Of a DNA stretch of 29,533 bases, positions 5,711 to 13,025 are shown piece after piece. A program made the translations under genes and the position numbers. The DNA comes from an uncultured Azospirillum sp. (lineage in GTDB: Bacteria; Pseudomonadota; Alphaproteobacteria; RF32; CAG-239): the NCBI GenBank assembly GCA_900538765.1, contig UQAB01000023.1, positions 1 to 29,533 on the forward strand, written 5' to 3'. How positions within the stretch are numbered: the stretch's first letter is position 1; each line of letters begins with the position of its first letter. The notes beneath the pieces were generated by a model. That model was not told the origin of the DNA. It made no database searches and worked only from the letters and a program-made list of their open reading frames with translations.

Positions 5711-8094
5711 AATTTACATTATCTTGGTTAAAAGAACATTTGGATACAAACGCTTCAGTGGCAGAGATTGCCGAGACGCTGACGAAAATCGGTTTGGAAG
5801 TGGAAGAGGTTTATAACCCGGCTGACCAGCTGAAAGGTTTTGTAACGGCGCGGGTAGAAAGTTTTGAAATGCATCCGGATTCAGACCATTTGCATGTTCT
5901 GACCGTTAATGACGGCAAAGAAAAATTGCAGGTTGTCTGCGGCGCACCCAACTGCCGCAATAACATGGCCGGAATTTTTGCGCCGGTCGGAACATTGATT
6001 CCGGCTTTCGGCGAAGTGCTGAAAGTTGGAAAAATCCGCGGCGTGGAAAGTTTTGGCATGATGTGCTCTGAGAAAGAGCTTGGTGTCGGTGAGGACCACA
6101 ACGGCATTATCATTCTGCCGGATGACACACAGCCCGGGCTGCCGGCGGCTGAAGTGTTGAATATTGACCCGGTTTTTGAGATTTCGATTACGCCAAACCG
6201 GGCGGAGTGCCTCGGTGTGCGCGGTATTGCCAGAGATTTGGCCGCTGCCGGCTTGGGCAAGCTTAAACCGTTGACGATTAAAAAAGTGCCGGGAACGTTT
6301 GCGTCGCCAATACAGGTTGCGATTAAAGACAAGGCGGCTTGTCCGGTTTATGTCGGGCGCTATATTAAGGGTGTGGACAATAAGGCCGAAACACCAAAGT
6401 GGATGAAAGACCGTCTGGCGGCTATCGGGTTGCATTCGATTTCGCCGTTAGTTGATGTTACCAATTACATTAACTATGATTTGGCGCGTCCGCTGCATGT
6501 TTTTGATGCTGACAAGCTTAAGGGAAACGTTACCATCCGCATGGCGAAAGAGGGTGAAAAATTTACTTCTCTTGAGGGTAAGGAATATGCGCTTGACGCT
6601 CAGAGCCTCGGTATTTGCGATGATGAGGGCGTGCAGTGTCTGGGCGGCATTATGGGTGGCGCGGAAAAGGGATGCACGGCCGATACGATTAACGTGTTTG
6701 TCGAATGTGCGTTGTTTGACCCGACGGTAACAGCCCGTACCGGCCGCAAGTTTCAGATTGATTCCGACTCCCGCTATCGTTATGAACGCTGGGTTGATCC
6801 TAAGTCCAATGTGCTTGGTTCTGATTATGCCGTGCAGTTGATTACGGAAATTTGCGGCGGGCAGGCGGCAGAGCCGGTGATGGATGGTGCGGAAGATTTT
6901 GCGCCGCAGGCAGCTTATATCAGGCCGTCACGGGTTAAGGAATTTGTCGGGATTGATGTGGCTAAGGGAAAAATTGTTGAAATTTTGAATAACCTCGGTT
7001 TTGCGACTTCTGACGAAGGCGATAAGATTAAAGCCGTTTCACCAACTTGGCGCGGAGATATTGAAGGCGAGCATGACCTGATTGAAGAAGTTGTACGCAT
7101 GATTGGGCTGAATGAAATTCCGGCCGAAACCTTACCGCATGACAAGTTTCCGAAGCAGGTTCTTTCTCCGGCGCAGCAGCGTCTGGTAACGGTCAAGCAT
7201 GAACTGGCTTCCCGCGGTATGTATGAAACCGTAACATGGAGTTTTACTGATTCAACGCTGGCGGAAAAGTTCCGCAAGTCTGATGACGCGGTTCTGCTTT
7301 ATAATCCGATTGCCGCCGACCTTAACGAAATGCGCCCGTCGCTTTTGCCTAACCTGTTGTTGGCGGTTAAGAACAATGCCGCGCGCGGTTACGGTAATGT
7401 ATCGCTGTTTGAGGCAGGGCCGGAATTTTACGGTCGTGAGCCGGGGCAGCAAAATCTGGTTGCTGCCGGTGTACGCAGCGGTATGACCGCTAAGAAAAAC
7501 TGGATTGGCGATATCCGTCCTTATGATGTTTTTGATGCCAAGGCTGATGCTTTGGCGGCGATTGCTGCGGCCAACGGTCCATGGGAAAATGCGCAGATTA
7601 CTACTGATGCGCCGGCTTATTATCATCCGGGCAGAAGCGGTGTCTTGCGCCTGGGTAAGAATGTTCTGGCCTGCTTTGGGGAAATTCATCCGGCAGTTTT
7701 GAAGAAATTCGGTATTAAGCAGCGGGTTGTTGCTTTTGAGGTCAATTTGAGCAATATTCCGTTGCCGCGCGGTAATGCCGGAAAGGCACGCAAAAAGCTT
7801 GAATTGTCTTCATTTCAGCCGGTGGATAAGGATTTGGCCTTTATCGTCGACAAGTCAGTCAGCGCGATTAATGTGTTGACTGCAGCTAAAAATGCCGACC
7901 GCGACTATATCAGCGATGTTCGTATTTTTGACGAATATGAAGGTGAAAATTTTCCCGAAGGCAAAAAATCCATTGCCATAGCCGTAACCTTCCAGCCCAA
8001 GGCGGCCACATTTACTGACAAAGAGCTGGAAAATCTTATGGCTAAGGTTGAGGTGGAGGTTGTTAAGAAGTGTTCCGCCTCTCTAAGGAGTTAG
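5707..8094 (+). CDS. pheT: Phenylalanyl-tRNA synthetase beta subunit
   Basis: Structural and editing subunit of PheRS (795 aa, normal length). Domains in order: N-terminal MKFTLSWLKEHLD, a tRNA-binding EMAP-like OB fold (about residues 40-150, with HPDSDHLHVLTV and VVCGAPN), the B3/B4 editing region (about 210-395, with VDVTNYINYDLARPLHVFDADKL split over the domain and LGGIMGG), the B5 domain (about 400-475), a catalytic-like core, and a C-terminal anticodon-binding FDX-ACB domain (about 700-795, starting FQPVDKDLAF). It overlaps pheS by 4 nt and is followed by a strong terminator. Confidence 0.97.
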   Translation: MKFTLSWLKEHLDTNASVAEIAETLTKIGLEVEEVYNPADQLKGFVTARVESFEMHPDSDHLHVLTVNDGKEKLQVVCGAPNCRNNMAGIFAPVGTLIPAFGEVLKVGKIRGVESFGMMCSEKELGVGEDHNGIIILPDDTQPGLPAAEVLNIDPVFEISITPNRAECLGVRGIARDLAAAGLGKLKPLTIKKVPGTFASPIQVAIKDKAACPVYVGRYIKGVDNKAETPKWMKDRLAAIGLHSISPLVDVTNYINYDLARPLHVFDADKLKGNVTIRMAKEGEKFTSLEGKEYALDAQSLGICDDEGVQCLGGIMGGAEKGCTADTINVFVECALFDPTVTARTGRKFQIDSDSRYRYERWVDPKSNVLGSDYAVQLITEICGGQAAEPVMDGAEDFAPQAAYIRPSRVKEFVGIDVAKGKIVEILNNLGFATSDEGDKIKAVSPTWRGDIEGEHDLIEEVVRMIGLNEIPAETLPHDKFPKQVLSPAQQRLVTVKHELASRGMYETVTWSFTDSTLAEKFRKSDDAVLLYNPIAADLNEMRPSLLPNLLLAVKNNAARGYGNVSLFEAGPEFYGREPGQQNLVAAGVRSGMTAKKNWIGDIRPYDVFDAKADALAAIAAANGPWENAQITTDAPAYYHPGRSGVLRLGKNVLACFGEIHPAVLKKFGIKQRVVAFEVNLSNIPLPRGNAGKARKKLELSSFQPVDKDLAFIVDKSVSAINVLTAAKNADRDYISDVRIFDEYEGENFPEGKKSIAIAVTFQPKAATFTDKELENLMAKVEVEVVKKCSASLRS

Positions 8095-8150
8095 GGGCGT
8101 GCAAAAGGGCTGTGCCCTTTATCTCACCCATGGATGGTAGGTTTATAAAT

Positions 8151-8178
8151 AAAGCCCGGTTTTTTCCGGGCTTTTTTA
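8151..8178 (+). terminator. Intrinsic terminator of pheST
   Basis: AAAGCCCGG (8151-8159) pairs with CCGGGCTTT (8166-8174) and is followed by TTT. A second small hairpin, AAAGGGC TGT GCCCTTT (8104-8120), precedes it. Confidence 0.9.
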
Positions 8179-8256
8179 TAATAAATTGTGTTTTACTGTA
8201 AAAACTAAAAAAGTAATTAAGTTTTTGAGAAAAGGAAAGACAATTTAATAAAAAGG

Positions 8257-8324
8257 TTGACATTTTGTCTAAAATATGTTTTATTAAAATCAGATATTCT
8301 ATTATTAACTCAAAAATTATAATT
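8257..8324 (+). promoter_or_regulatory. AT-rich 5' module (TTGACA ... TATTATTAA) of the 8325 gene
   Basis: TTGACA at 8257-8262, TATTATTAA at 8300-8308 and the ATG at 8325, with no Shine-Dalgarno sequence in between. The same elements at almost the same spacing occur before the genes at 18158 and 26685. TTGACA may be a -35 box, but no good -10 lies 17 bp from it. Confidence 0.4.
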
Positions 8325-8771
8325 ATGAAACAAGTAGATGTTATGCTGAAAAATGCGGAAAAAGATTACGGTAACGCTTTAAATGTTTTTATGCTTTTAA
8401 AAATGGGAATGCTTCCGGCATCAATCGAAGATTTTATGTCGGCTTATTATCTGGCAAGAAAATGGTGTGCATGGCTGCAAAATCCCGATTTGCCAGATTG
8501 TCCGTTGGAGTATAAAGATGTGGATTATACAGCAGCGTTGGATATGATGCAGAATTCTGCCAAGGAACTTGAGGAATATTTGAGGGAAAACCATGCTTTA
8601 GTTGGTATGGTATTCTGTAATTTTAACAAGAATATTCTGACATTGGCGGCTAAAGACAGTGATGACGAAGCCGTTGCGGCAGCAAGATCTTATGTTGCGG
8701 TTTTGACGCAAACCGCTGATTTTTTTGTATCGCAGGGCGATAGTTTTTTTGCCGATATGATGAAAGAATAA
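8325..8771 (+). CDS. Hypothetical helical protein
   Basis: A 148-aa protein starting MKQVDVMLKNAEKDYGNALNVF. I do not recognise it. It looks soluble and mostly helical, with an acidic pI, an aromatic patch (YYLARKWCAWLQNP) and a C-terminal segment with AAARSYVAVLTQTADFFVSQGDSFF. An in-frame upstream start at 8265 exists, but the extra residues come from an AT-rich stretch with many Ile/Lys codons and look non-coding, so ATG 8325 is preferred. There is no ribosome site. Flanking terminators at 8151-8178 and 8779-8812 make it a single-gene transcript. Confidence 0.7.
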   Translation: MKQVDVMLKNAEKDYGNALNVFMLLKMGMLPASIEDFMSAYYLARKWCAWLQNPDLPDCPLEYKDVDYTAALDMMQNSAKELEEYLRENHALVGMVFCNFNKNILTLAAKDSDDEAVAAARSYVAVLTQTADFFVSQGDSFFADMMKE

Positions 8772-8778
8772 TTATTAA

Positions 8779-8812
8779 AAAACAGCCGTTCTATTGAATG
8801 GCTGTTTTTTTG
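8779..8812 (+). terminator. Intrinsic terminator
   Basis: AACAGCCGTTC (8781-8791) pairs with GAATGGCTGTT (8796-8806) across a 4-nt loop, allowing one G-T pair, and a T run follows. It ends the 8325 gene. Confidence 0.9.
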
Positions 8813-8935
8813 TTGTTAAGTGATTGAGTTTCATCAAAAAAAAATACATTCCATTTTATTCAATCCGGATTAGATAATTCTTGCAATATCCCGTTTTACC
8901 GCGTATTGTTTTGTTTATGTCGGAGTAAAAGATAT

Positions 8936-9799
8936 ATGTCTAAGTGTTTGATTTTGTTTTGTGTTTTAGTAACTTTTGTGCTTACCGGATGTTCCTGCAG
9001 GGATTCTTATAATACCTTTATTAAGAATTCCCGTGGGGAGAAAATTTATGTTGAAGTCAGCGGTTTAAACAACAAGGCCGGAAAGCGGCTGGTTTTTCTG
9101 CAGCACGGTATGGGAACCAGCCATAAGGATTATCTCATTCAAGCTGCCAAGCAGATTTTTGAGGAGAACGGTTTTACGGTTGTGGCGTTTGACAATCGCA
9201 ACGCTTTGGGCGAAAGCGACGGAAAACTTGAGAATGCCAGCATTTCAACTTATATTGAAGATTTAAATACGGTTATTGATTGGAGCCGGGAGCAGGATTT
9301 TTATTCGGAGCCGTTTTCCTTGCTGGGCGTTTCCATGGGCGGAGCCAGCGTTATTGAATTTTCCCGTCTTCATCCCGCGGAAGTCTGTGAGTTGATCCTG
9401 ATTTCTCCGGTCGTCGGCGGAAAATATTGGGAAGAAGCCGCTTTGGCTTATACGCCGGAGGACTATAAAAACTGGCGGTCTAAGGGGTGGTATCAGTTCA
9501 GCAATGGGGAAGAGATTTCCCGGGTTCCTTATACGCTGGTGGAAGATGCCAAAAAATATGATGCGGTGAAAACAGCCGGCAGTATTCGGGCAGATGTCCT
9601 GATTATTGTCGGGGATAAGGATGTTATTTCCGCTCCGAAACATAATCGTCTGTTTTTTAACCGCCTTAACACGGCGAAGAAAATGGTCGTTTTGCCGGAT
9701 AGCGATCACATTTATCTCAACCTTTATCAAAGCGGCCGTGTTTATGATGCCTTCAAAACTGTGATTGAACCGGAGATAAAGGCTGGCTGTCGCCGCTGA
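8936..9799 (+). CDS. Alpha/beta-hydrolase lipoprotein
   Basis: A 287-aa protein with a lipoprotein signal peptide (MSKC, hydrophobic 5-16, lipobox LTGC with Cys19), so it is expected to be membrane-anchored on the periplasmic side. The rest is an alpha/beta hydrolase of the serine-aminopeptidase/monoacylglycerol-lipase type: HGMGTSHKDY oxyanion region (57-66), nucleophile elbow GVSMGG with Ser133, GDKD with Asp229, and DSDHIY with His258 completing a catalytic triad. The natural substrate (ester, lipid or peptide) cannot be told. GGAG at 8922-8925 supports ATG 8936; a TTG at 8906 would spoil the signal peptide. A weak GC-rich hairpin overlaps its stop codon (9791-9813). Confidence 0.85.
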   Translation: MSKCLILFCVLVTFVLTGCSCRDSYNTFIKNSRGEKIYVEVSGLNNKAGKRLVFLQHGMGTSHKDYLIQAAKQIFEENGFTVVAFDNRNALGESDGKLENASISTYIEDLNTVIDWSREQDFYSEPFSLLGVSMGGASVIEFSRLHPAEVCELILISPVVGGKYWEEAALAYTPEDYKNWRSKGWYQFSNGEEISRVPYTLVEDAKKYDAVKTAGSIRADVLIIVGDKDVISAPKHNRLFFNRLNTAKKMVVLPDSDHIYLNLYQSGRVYDAFKTVIEPEIKAGCRR

Positions 9800-9826
9800 G
9801 CCTTCCGGCGGCGTTTCACATCATGC

Positions 9827-9948
9827 TATATTTTGTCTAGACAAATGTCATTATTTGTGCTAATGCTGTCTGCACTTAATGATTATTATGCCTATTATCG
9901 TGGATAAGTGTGTTACGATGTGAAGTGTCTGCATAATAATCTTTTTTC
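9827..9948 (+). ncRNA. Possible small RNA or attenuator ending in a terminator-like hairpin
   Basis: GATTATTATGC (9881-9891) is exactly complementary to GCATAATAATC (9931-9941), and TTTTTT follows. Inside lies a second stem, ATCGT/ACGAT. Upstream are a GTGC/GCAC stem and TATATT (9827-9832) as a possible -10, followed by a 14-bp perfect palindrome TTTGTCTAGACAAA (9832-9845). The stretch has no coding potential that I can see. It could be a free small RNA, the terminator of the hydrolase gene, or a leader element of the next gene. Confidence 0.3.
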
Positions 9949-9993
9949 ATGATTATATTATTTTTTTGTTTAATTCATATAATTTTTTAGTTT

Positions 9994-10476
9994 ATGAAAA
10001 AGATAATATTTTTTGCAGCAATGTTTTGTTCAGCGGTGCTGATGTGCCGGGGACAGGAAGTGAAAAGCGATGTTTCAAACTGGGCTGAAAACTATTTTCT
10101 TAACGGAATAGAAGTTGAGCCTTATTACAAAACAAATCCCCGCGATGAAATTCTTTATCTTCCCGATATTGGCGTTGAGCTGGTATGGAAGTCGGAAGTC
10201 GGAGAACTGTATGTTTTGAAACAGGCTGATTTTACGGTGACAAATGTCTTTACGGACGGAACGAGCGAAAAGCATCAGCAGCGAGCCTGGGCGGTTGACC
10301 GCGTTTATGGTATCAGCGAACTGGGCTGGGAGGACGAACCGCTGATTTTGGCGGTTGCTGAGAGCGGAAAGTATGTTTTGGAGGTGAAAAGCTCCGATAT
10401 TTCTGTTCGCGCCAGAATTTTGTGGGATGATAAAGTTATTCTGGAAAGAAAATGGTCTGTCAAACTTTTAAGATAA
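9994..10476 (+). CDS. Hypothetical exported protein
   Basis: A 160-aa protein with a clear signal peptide (MKKIIFFAAMFCSAVLMCRG) and a mature part of alternating charged and aromatic residues that suggests beta strands (VELVWKSEVGELYVLKQ, KYVLEVKSSDISVRARILWD). I do not recognise a family. TATAAT at 9978-9983 lies only 10 nt before the ATG and there is no ribosome site, so the mRNA may be leaderless or nearly so. It is followed after 6 nt by another small unknown gene, with which it probably forms an operon. Confidence 0.7.
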   Translation: MKKIIFFAAMFCSAVLMCRGQEVKSDVSNWAENYFLNGIEVEPYYKTNPRDEILYLPDIGVELVWKSEVGELYVLKQADFTVTNVFTDGTSEKHQQRAWAVDRVYGISELGWEDEPLILAVAESGKYVLEVKSSDISVRARILWDDKVILERKWSVKLLR

Positions 10477-10482
10477 ATTACC

Positions 10483-10962
10483 ATGAGGAAAAAAAGGTAT
10501 TTTTTTGACAAGATTCAAATCTTTTTGGTTTTGTTTATCGTGTTGGTCATTATTCTGGTAGTGCAAACCTGCCGCCAAGATAGTGATATGTCTTCGGAAC
10601 CGTCGTTTAATCAGGAAATTTGCAGTAAGGAGATGGTGGCTTTTGCCGAAGGATGTCCGCTGTATTTTTCATGGAACGGCAAGACGCTGTATCTGATGTG
10701 CCGAAAAACCGTTGCTTTTGAAACGGTTGACGGTGTGCGAGAACGTCATGGACAAGTAATACGTGATTTTACGTTTGGGCATGTTTCTCTTCCCGACCAG
10801 CCCGGTGTTGTTGAGGAGAAGGAAATGCTTGTTGCACGAACAGGTTCTGACAGAACTTTCTTTCTGCAGACCAAAGCAACTGTCCGTGGCATTGACTATT
10901 GTCTGTACCGCATCCAAGACGGAGTCAAAACAATTGTGTGCACAGGCTGTTTTTCATCCTAA
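10483..10962 (+). CDS. Hypothetical membrane-anchored protein
   Basis: A 159-aa protein with basic residues at the N-terminus (MRKKRYFFDK) and a strong hydrophobic helix (about residues 12-29), probably an uncleaved anchor leaving the rest in the periplasm. The outer part carries several Cys (CRQD, EICSKE, EGCPLYF, LMCRK, DYCLYR, CTGCFSS) that could form disulfides. The family is unknown. It lies 6 nt downstream of the exported protein gene, so the two may be partners. A terminator follows. Confidence 0.7.
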   Translation: MRKKRYFFDKIQIFLVLFIVLVIILVVQTCRQDSDMSSEPSFNQEICSKEMVAFAEGCPLYFSWNGKTLYLMCRKTVAFETVDGVRERHGQVIRDFTFGHVSLPDQPGVVEEKEMLVARTGSDRTFFLQTKATVRGIDYCLYRIQDGVKTIVCTGCFSS

Positions 10963-10976
10963 CAGACTTTGAGATT

Positions 10977-11019
10977 AATACCGTTCCCGCTGATTGAGGC
11001 CGGAGCGGTATTTTTTTTG
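10977..11019 (+). terminator. Intrinsic terminator
   Basis: AATACCG (10977-10983) pairs with CGGTATT (11006-11012), with a weak TTCC/GGAG extension inside, followed by a run of T. It ends the 9994-10962 pair. Confidence 0.85.
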
Positions 11020-11083
11020 TTTTGAACGGGTAGGCAGTTGGGATTTTGTCGGTGGCAGGTGTGTATTTTTTTCAAATTATCTC

Positions 11084-11112
11084 TTGACTAACCGGCCGGA
11101 TTATTTTATTTT
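11084..11112 (+). promoter_or_regulatory. Putative tRNA promoter
   Basis: TTGACT (11084-11089) and TATTTT (11107-11112) are spaced by 17 bp, about 15 bp ahead of the tRNA 5' end. Confidence 0.45.
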
Positions 11113-11126
11113 CGACTCTGACCGGC

Positions 11127-11203
11127 GGGCCCTTAGCTCAGTTGGTTAGAGCAGGCCGCTCATAACGGTCTGGTCGTTGGTTCAAGTCCATCAGGGCCCA
11201 CCA
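11127..11203 (+). tRNA. tRNA-Ile2 (CAT anticodon, lysidine type)
   Basis: A 77-nt cloverleaf with encoded CCA. Acceptor stem is GGGCCCT/AGGGCCC, D arm is GCTC/GAGC, and the anticodon stem is GGCCG/CGGTC around a CAT anticodon. CAT could mean initiator Met, elongator Met or Ile2. The sequence closely follows the known E. coli Ile2 tRNA (CTTAGCTCAGT, GAGCAGGC, CTCATAA, TTGGTTCAAGTCCA), including C4-G69 and C5-G68, so C34 is probably changed to lysidine by TilS and the tRNA reads AUA. The T stem GTTGG/CCATC has a T50-T64 mismatch. A terminator hairpin follows immediately. Confidence 0.88.
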
Positions 11204-11209
11204 TAGTTA

Positions 11210-11240
11210 GCAGCTTCCATCACGGGAGCTGTTTTTCTTT
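11210..11240 (+). terminator. Intrinsic terminator after the tRNA
   Basis: CAGCTTCC (11211-11218) pairs with GGGAGCTG (11224-11231) across a short loop, with one T-G pair, and TTTTT follows. Confidence 0.8.
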
Positions 11241-11382
11241 TATAAATCAATGGTTTAACCGAGTTCGGATGTCGTAAATTTTAAAATCATATTTTGGGAG
11301 AGTTTTCCGAACTCTTTTGTTTATATTTTTTTATTTTCAATGGTTTGATTGAGAAAGAGGCTAGCTGGGTTTGTGGCATATT

Positions 11383-11847
11383 TTAATTTACATCACCTAA
11401 TACGATAGTTTCTTTGATTTTTTTGATGTCTTTAAGATATGGAATGATTGCTTTAGGGTAGAAATCAGAATTAGCAAGTTTATCTATTTCAATCCATTTA
11501 ATTTGTTGATTATCTCCGTCCGGTTCTGTCCCACAGGCTAAAGTTGAAAAATCAGAAACAGAACATTCAAACATTAATTCAGCTTGATGAAAACAGTCTA
11601 AATCTATGGTTTGGTTGTGATTCTTTGCGATATAATCTCTTGCTAATACTAACCGAACAGGTTTAACATCAAGGGACAGTTCTTCTTTGCATTCTCGAAT
11701 TAGTGCCTCGGTCATTGTTTCTCCCCATTGGTGTCCACCACCGGGAAGTTTACAGAATCGTCCTCTACCGTAATCACAACTTTCAACCAATAATTTGTTA
11801 CCTTTGATAATGATTGCTTTGACCGAATAACGAAAAACTTTTTCCAT
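11383..11847 (-). CDS. NUDIX hydrolase
   Basis: A 154-aa protein with a NUDIX box at residues 37-59: GGHQWGETMTEALIRECKEEL. Gly37, Glu43, Arg51, Glu52, Glu55 and Glu56 match Gx5Ex7REUxEExGU; the last Gly is Ser58 here. Members hydrolyse nucleoside diphosphates linked to another group; the substrate is not predictable. Minus-strand AGGGA precedes the ATG by about 9 nt. The gene is visibly richer in A+T than its neighbours (several lines below 40% G+C by eye), stands alone between the tRNA and a bidirectional terminator, and may be a recent arrival. Confidence 0.88.
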   Translation of the reverse strand: MEKVFRYSVKAIIIKGNKLLVESCDYGRGRFCKLPGGGHQWGETMTEALIRECKEELSLDVKPVRLVLARDYIAKNHNQTIDLDCFHQAELMFECSVSDFSTLACGTEPDGDNQQIKWIEIDKLANSDFYPKAIIPYLKDIKKIKETIVLGDVN

Positions 11848-11866
11848 TGCTTTGTCCCTAGGTTTT

Positions 11867-11882
11867 ACTTTAGTAAAGTATA
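11867..11882 (-). promoter_or_regulatory. Possible -10 with overlapping palindrome for the NUDIX gene
   Basis: On the minus strand TATACT (11882-11877) lies about 30 nt before the ATG. The palindrome ACTTTAGTAAAGT (11867-11879) overlaps it and would cover the start of transcription, as an operator would. The -35 is unclear. Confidence 0.3.
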
Positions 11883-11945
11883 GATAAAAAAATTTAAATA
11901 TAAAGCAAAAAATCAGTTCATGAATTGCTAGCTAAGCCCCACCAT

Positions 11946-11979
11946 AAAAATCCCTCCCGCTGCGGAGGGGTTTTTTTTA
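11946..11979. terminator. Strong hairpin terminator, usable from both sides
   Basis: CCCTCC (11952-11957) pairs with GGAGGG (11963-11968), with TTTTTTTT on the plus-strand side and ATTTTTA on the minus-strand side. No plus-strand gene reads into it in this window. Confidence 0.7.
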
Positions 11980-11983
11980 TGGT

Positions 11984-12110
11984 TCGAATGTAACACTACC
12001 TGCATAAGCAGGTAGTGTTACATTCCAGCCCAGCCGTTAGACTTGCGTAGCCTTTGGGCTGGGCGGACGAAGTTCGGAATGGTTAATACCACTTGCGTTA
12101 GCTAGTGGAA
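11984..12110. repeat. Cluster of three strong hairpins in a gene-free stretch
   Basis: First, an 18-bp perfect stem with a 4-nt loop: GAATGTAACACTACCTGC (11986-12003), ATAA, and its exact complement (12008-12025). Second, GCCCAGCC pairs with GGCTGGGC around a 20-nt loop (about 12028-12063). Third, CCACT/AGTGG around a 10-nt loop (about 12090-12109). The last two loops share ACTTGCGT(T)AGC. None is followed by a proper T run except the terminator that precedes the cluster. There is no coding potential here. Confidence 0.6.
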
Positions 12111-12155
12111 GTTTATGGTGAATTTGATATCTTGAACCAATAGGGATATAGGTAC

Positions 12156-12176
12156 AAATGTTTGGGAACATTTTTT
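12156..12176. terminator. Small hairpin at the 3' side of tag
   Basis: AAATGTT (12156-12162), TGGG, AACATTT (12167-12173). The longer T run is on the plus strand, so it is only a weak terminator candidate for the minus-strand tag gene. Confidence 0.3.
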
Positions 12177-12179
12177 GCT

Positions 12180-12755
12180 TTAGTCTATTTTCCGACAGGT
12201 GCAGTCTGTCAGATGGTCATTGACAAAGCCAGTAGCCTGCAAATAGGCGTAGCAGATTGTTGTGCCGAAGAATTTGAAACCGCGCTTTTTCATATCGCGG
12301 CTGATGGCGTCGGATATGGGAGATGATGCGGGAACTTCGCTTAGGGAACGGAAGCTGCTGACGATTGGTTTTCCGTTTGGGAGAAATGATGAAATATAGT
12401 TGTAAAAGCTGCCGAATTCTTTCTGCAGGGAGAGAAACAGGCGGGCATTGTTGATTGCGGATTTTATTTTCAGGCGGTTTCTTATAATGCCTGGGAACTG
12501 CATCAGTTCTTCAATATCGTTTTCGCCCATTTGCGCGACGCGCTCGGCGTCGAAATCATGAAAAGCCTGACGGTAGCCATCGCGTTTTTTGAGAATGGTT
12601 ATCCAGTTTAAACCGGCCTGTGCGCTTTCAAGTATAAGAAATTCAAACAATGTATTATCGTCTTTGACCGGCTTTCCCCATTCTTCATCATGATATTTTA
12701 TATAATCGCTGTCTGTTCCGCACCAACCGCAGCGGCCGTTGATAATATCCTGCAT
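12180..12755 (-). CDS. tag: DNA-3-methyladenine glycosylase I
   Basis: Base-excision repair enzyme that removes 3-methyladenine from alkylated DNA. The 191-aa protein matches the Tag family: RCGWCGTDSDYIKYHDEEWG near the N-terminus, LFEFLILESAQAGLNWITILKKR with the catalytic-region Glu, and the C-terminal KKRGFKFFGTTICYAYLQATGFVNDHLTDC. The Cys and His of the N-terminal CGW and YHDEEWG and of the C-terminal DHLTDC are the zinc ligands known from E. coli Tag. ACGGAG lies about 9-10 nt before ATG 12755 on the minus strand; an in-frame upstream start at 12797 would add a basic stretch without family support. Confidence 0.95.
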   Translation of the reverse strand: MQDIINGRCGWCGTDSDYIKYHDEEWGKPVKDDNTLFEFLILESAQAGLNWITILKKRDGYRQAFHDFDAERVAQMGENDIEELMQFPGIIRNRLKIKSAINNARLFLSLQKEFGSFYNYISSFLPNGKPIVSSFRSLSEVPASSPISDAISRDMKKRGFKFFGTTICYAYLQATGFVNDHLTDCTCRKID

Positions 12756-12835
12756 TGTTGTTTTTCTCCGTAATTTTGCTTTTAGGTTAGCGGGCAAAAA
12801 TTAAAATCAGATTAAATTTTTGACGAAATTTTTAA

Positions 12836-12864
12836 TTTACAAGGTTTTGAAATTGAGGTATAAT
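12836..12864 (+). promoter_or_regulatory. Strong sigma70-type promoter of the small membrane protein transcript
   Basis: TTTACA (12836-12841), 17 bp, TATAAT (12859-12864). The start is expected near 12871, leaving a leader of about 175 nt before the gene at 13046. Confidence 0.6.
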
Positions 12865-12884
12865 AAAATTGTATTTTAAGTATT

Positions 12885-12953
12885 ATGGATATTACTATAT
12901 TGGATTTTGTCCTGACAGCCGCTTTTGCGGGTGGGATTTTATTCGTTTCGTAA
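12885..12953 (+). CDS. Possible 22-codon hydrophobic leader ORF
   Basis: ATG at 12885 to TAA at 12951-12953, encoding MDITILDFVLTAAF followed by a further Gly/Ile/Leu/Phe/Val-rich stretch, enough for one membrane helix. It begins about 14 nt after the predicted transcription start and has no clear ribosome site. It could be a leader peptide, a tiny membrane protein, or chance. Confidence 0.25.
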   Translation: MDITILDFVLTAAFAGGILFVS

Positions 12954-12978
12954 TTTCTTTACTTAATAGTTTTTTTAT

Positions 12979-13025
12979 ATTTATTAATAAATAAGAGGGA
13001 ACGGGACGTGTAAAGGCACCCCTCT
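12979..13025 (+). other. Structured part of the 13046 leader
   Basis: A 14-bp perfect palindrome ATTTATTAATAAAT (12979-12992) is followed by a hairpin with arms AGAGGG (12994-12999) and CCCTCT (13020-13025), and by an inner GTG/CAC pair. No known riboswitch consensus was recognised. Confidence 0.3.

Noticed and set aside
9791..9813. GC-rich hairpin overlapping the hydrolase stop codon as a terminator.
   Set aside because: Only three T follow and the stem overlaps coding sequence; the hairpin at 9881-9948 is a better stop signal.
12028..12110. Hairpins resembling integron attC sites (GTTAGAC matches GTTRRRY).
   Set aside because: The partner core site in the right place is missing, and there is no integrase or cassette array.
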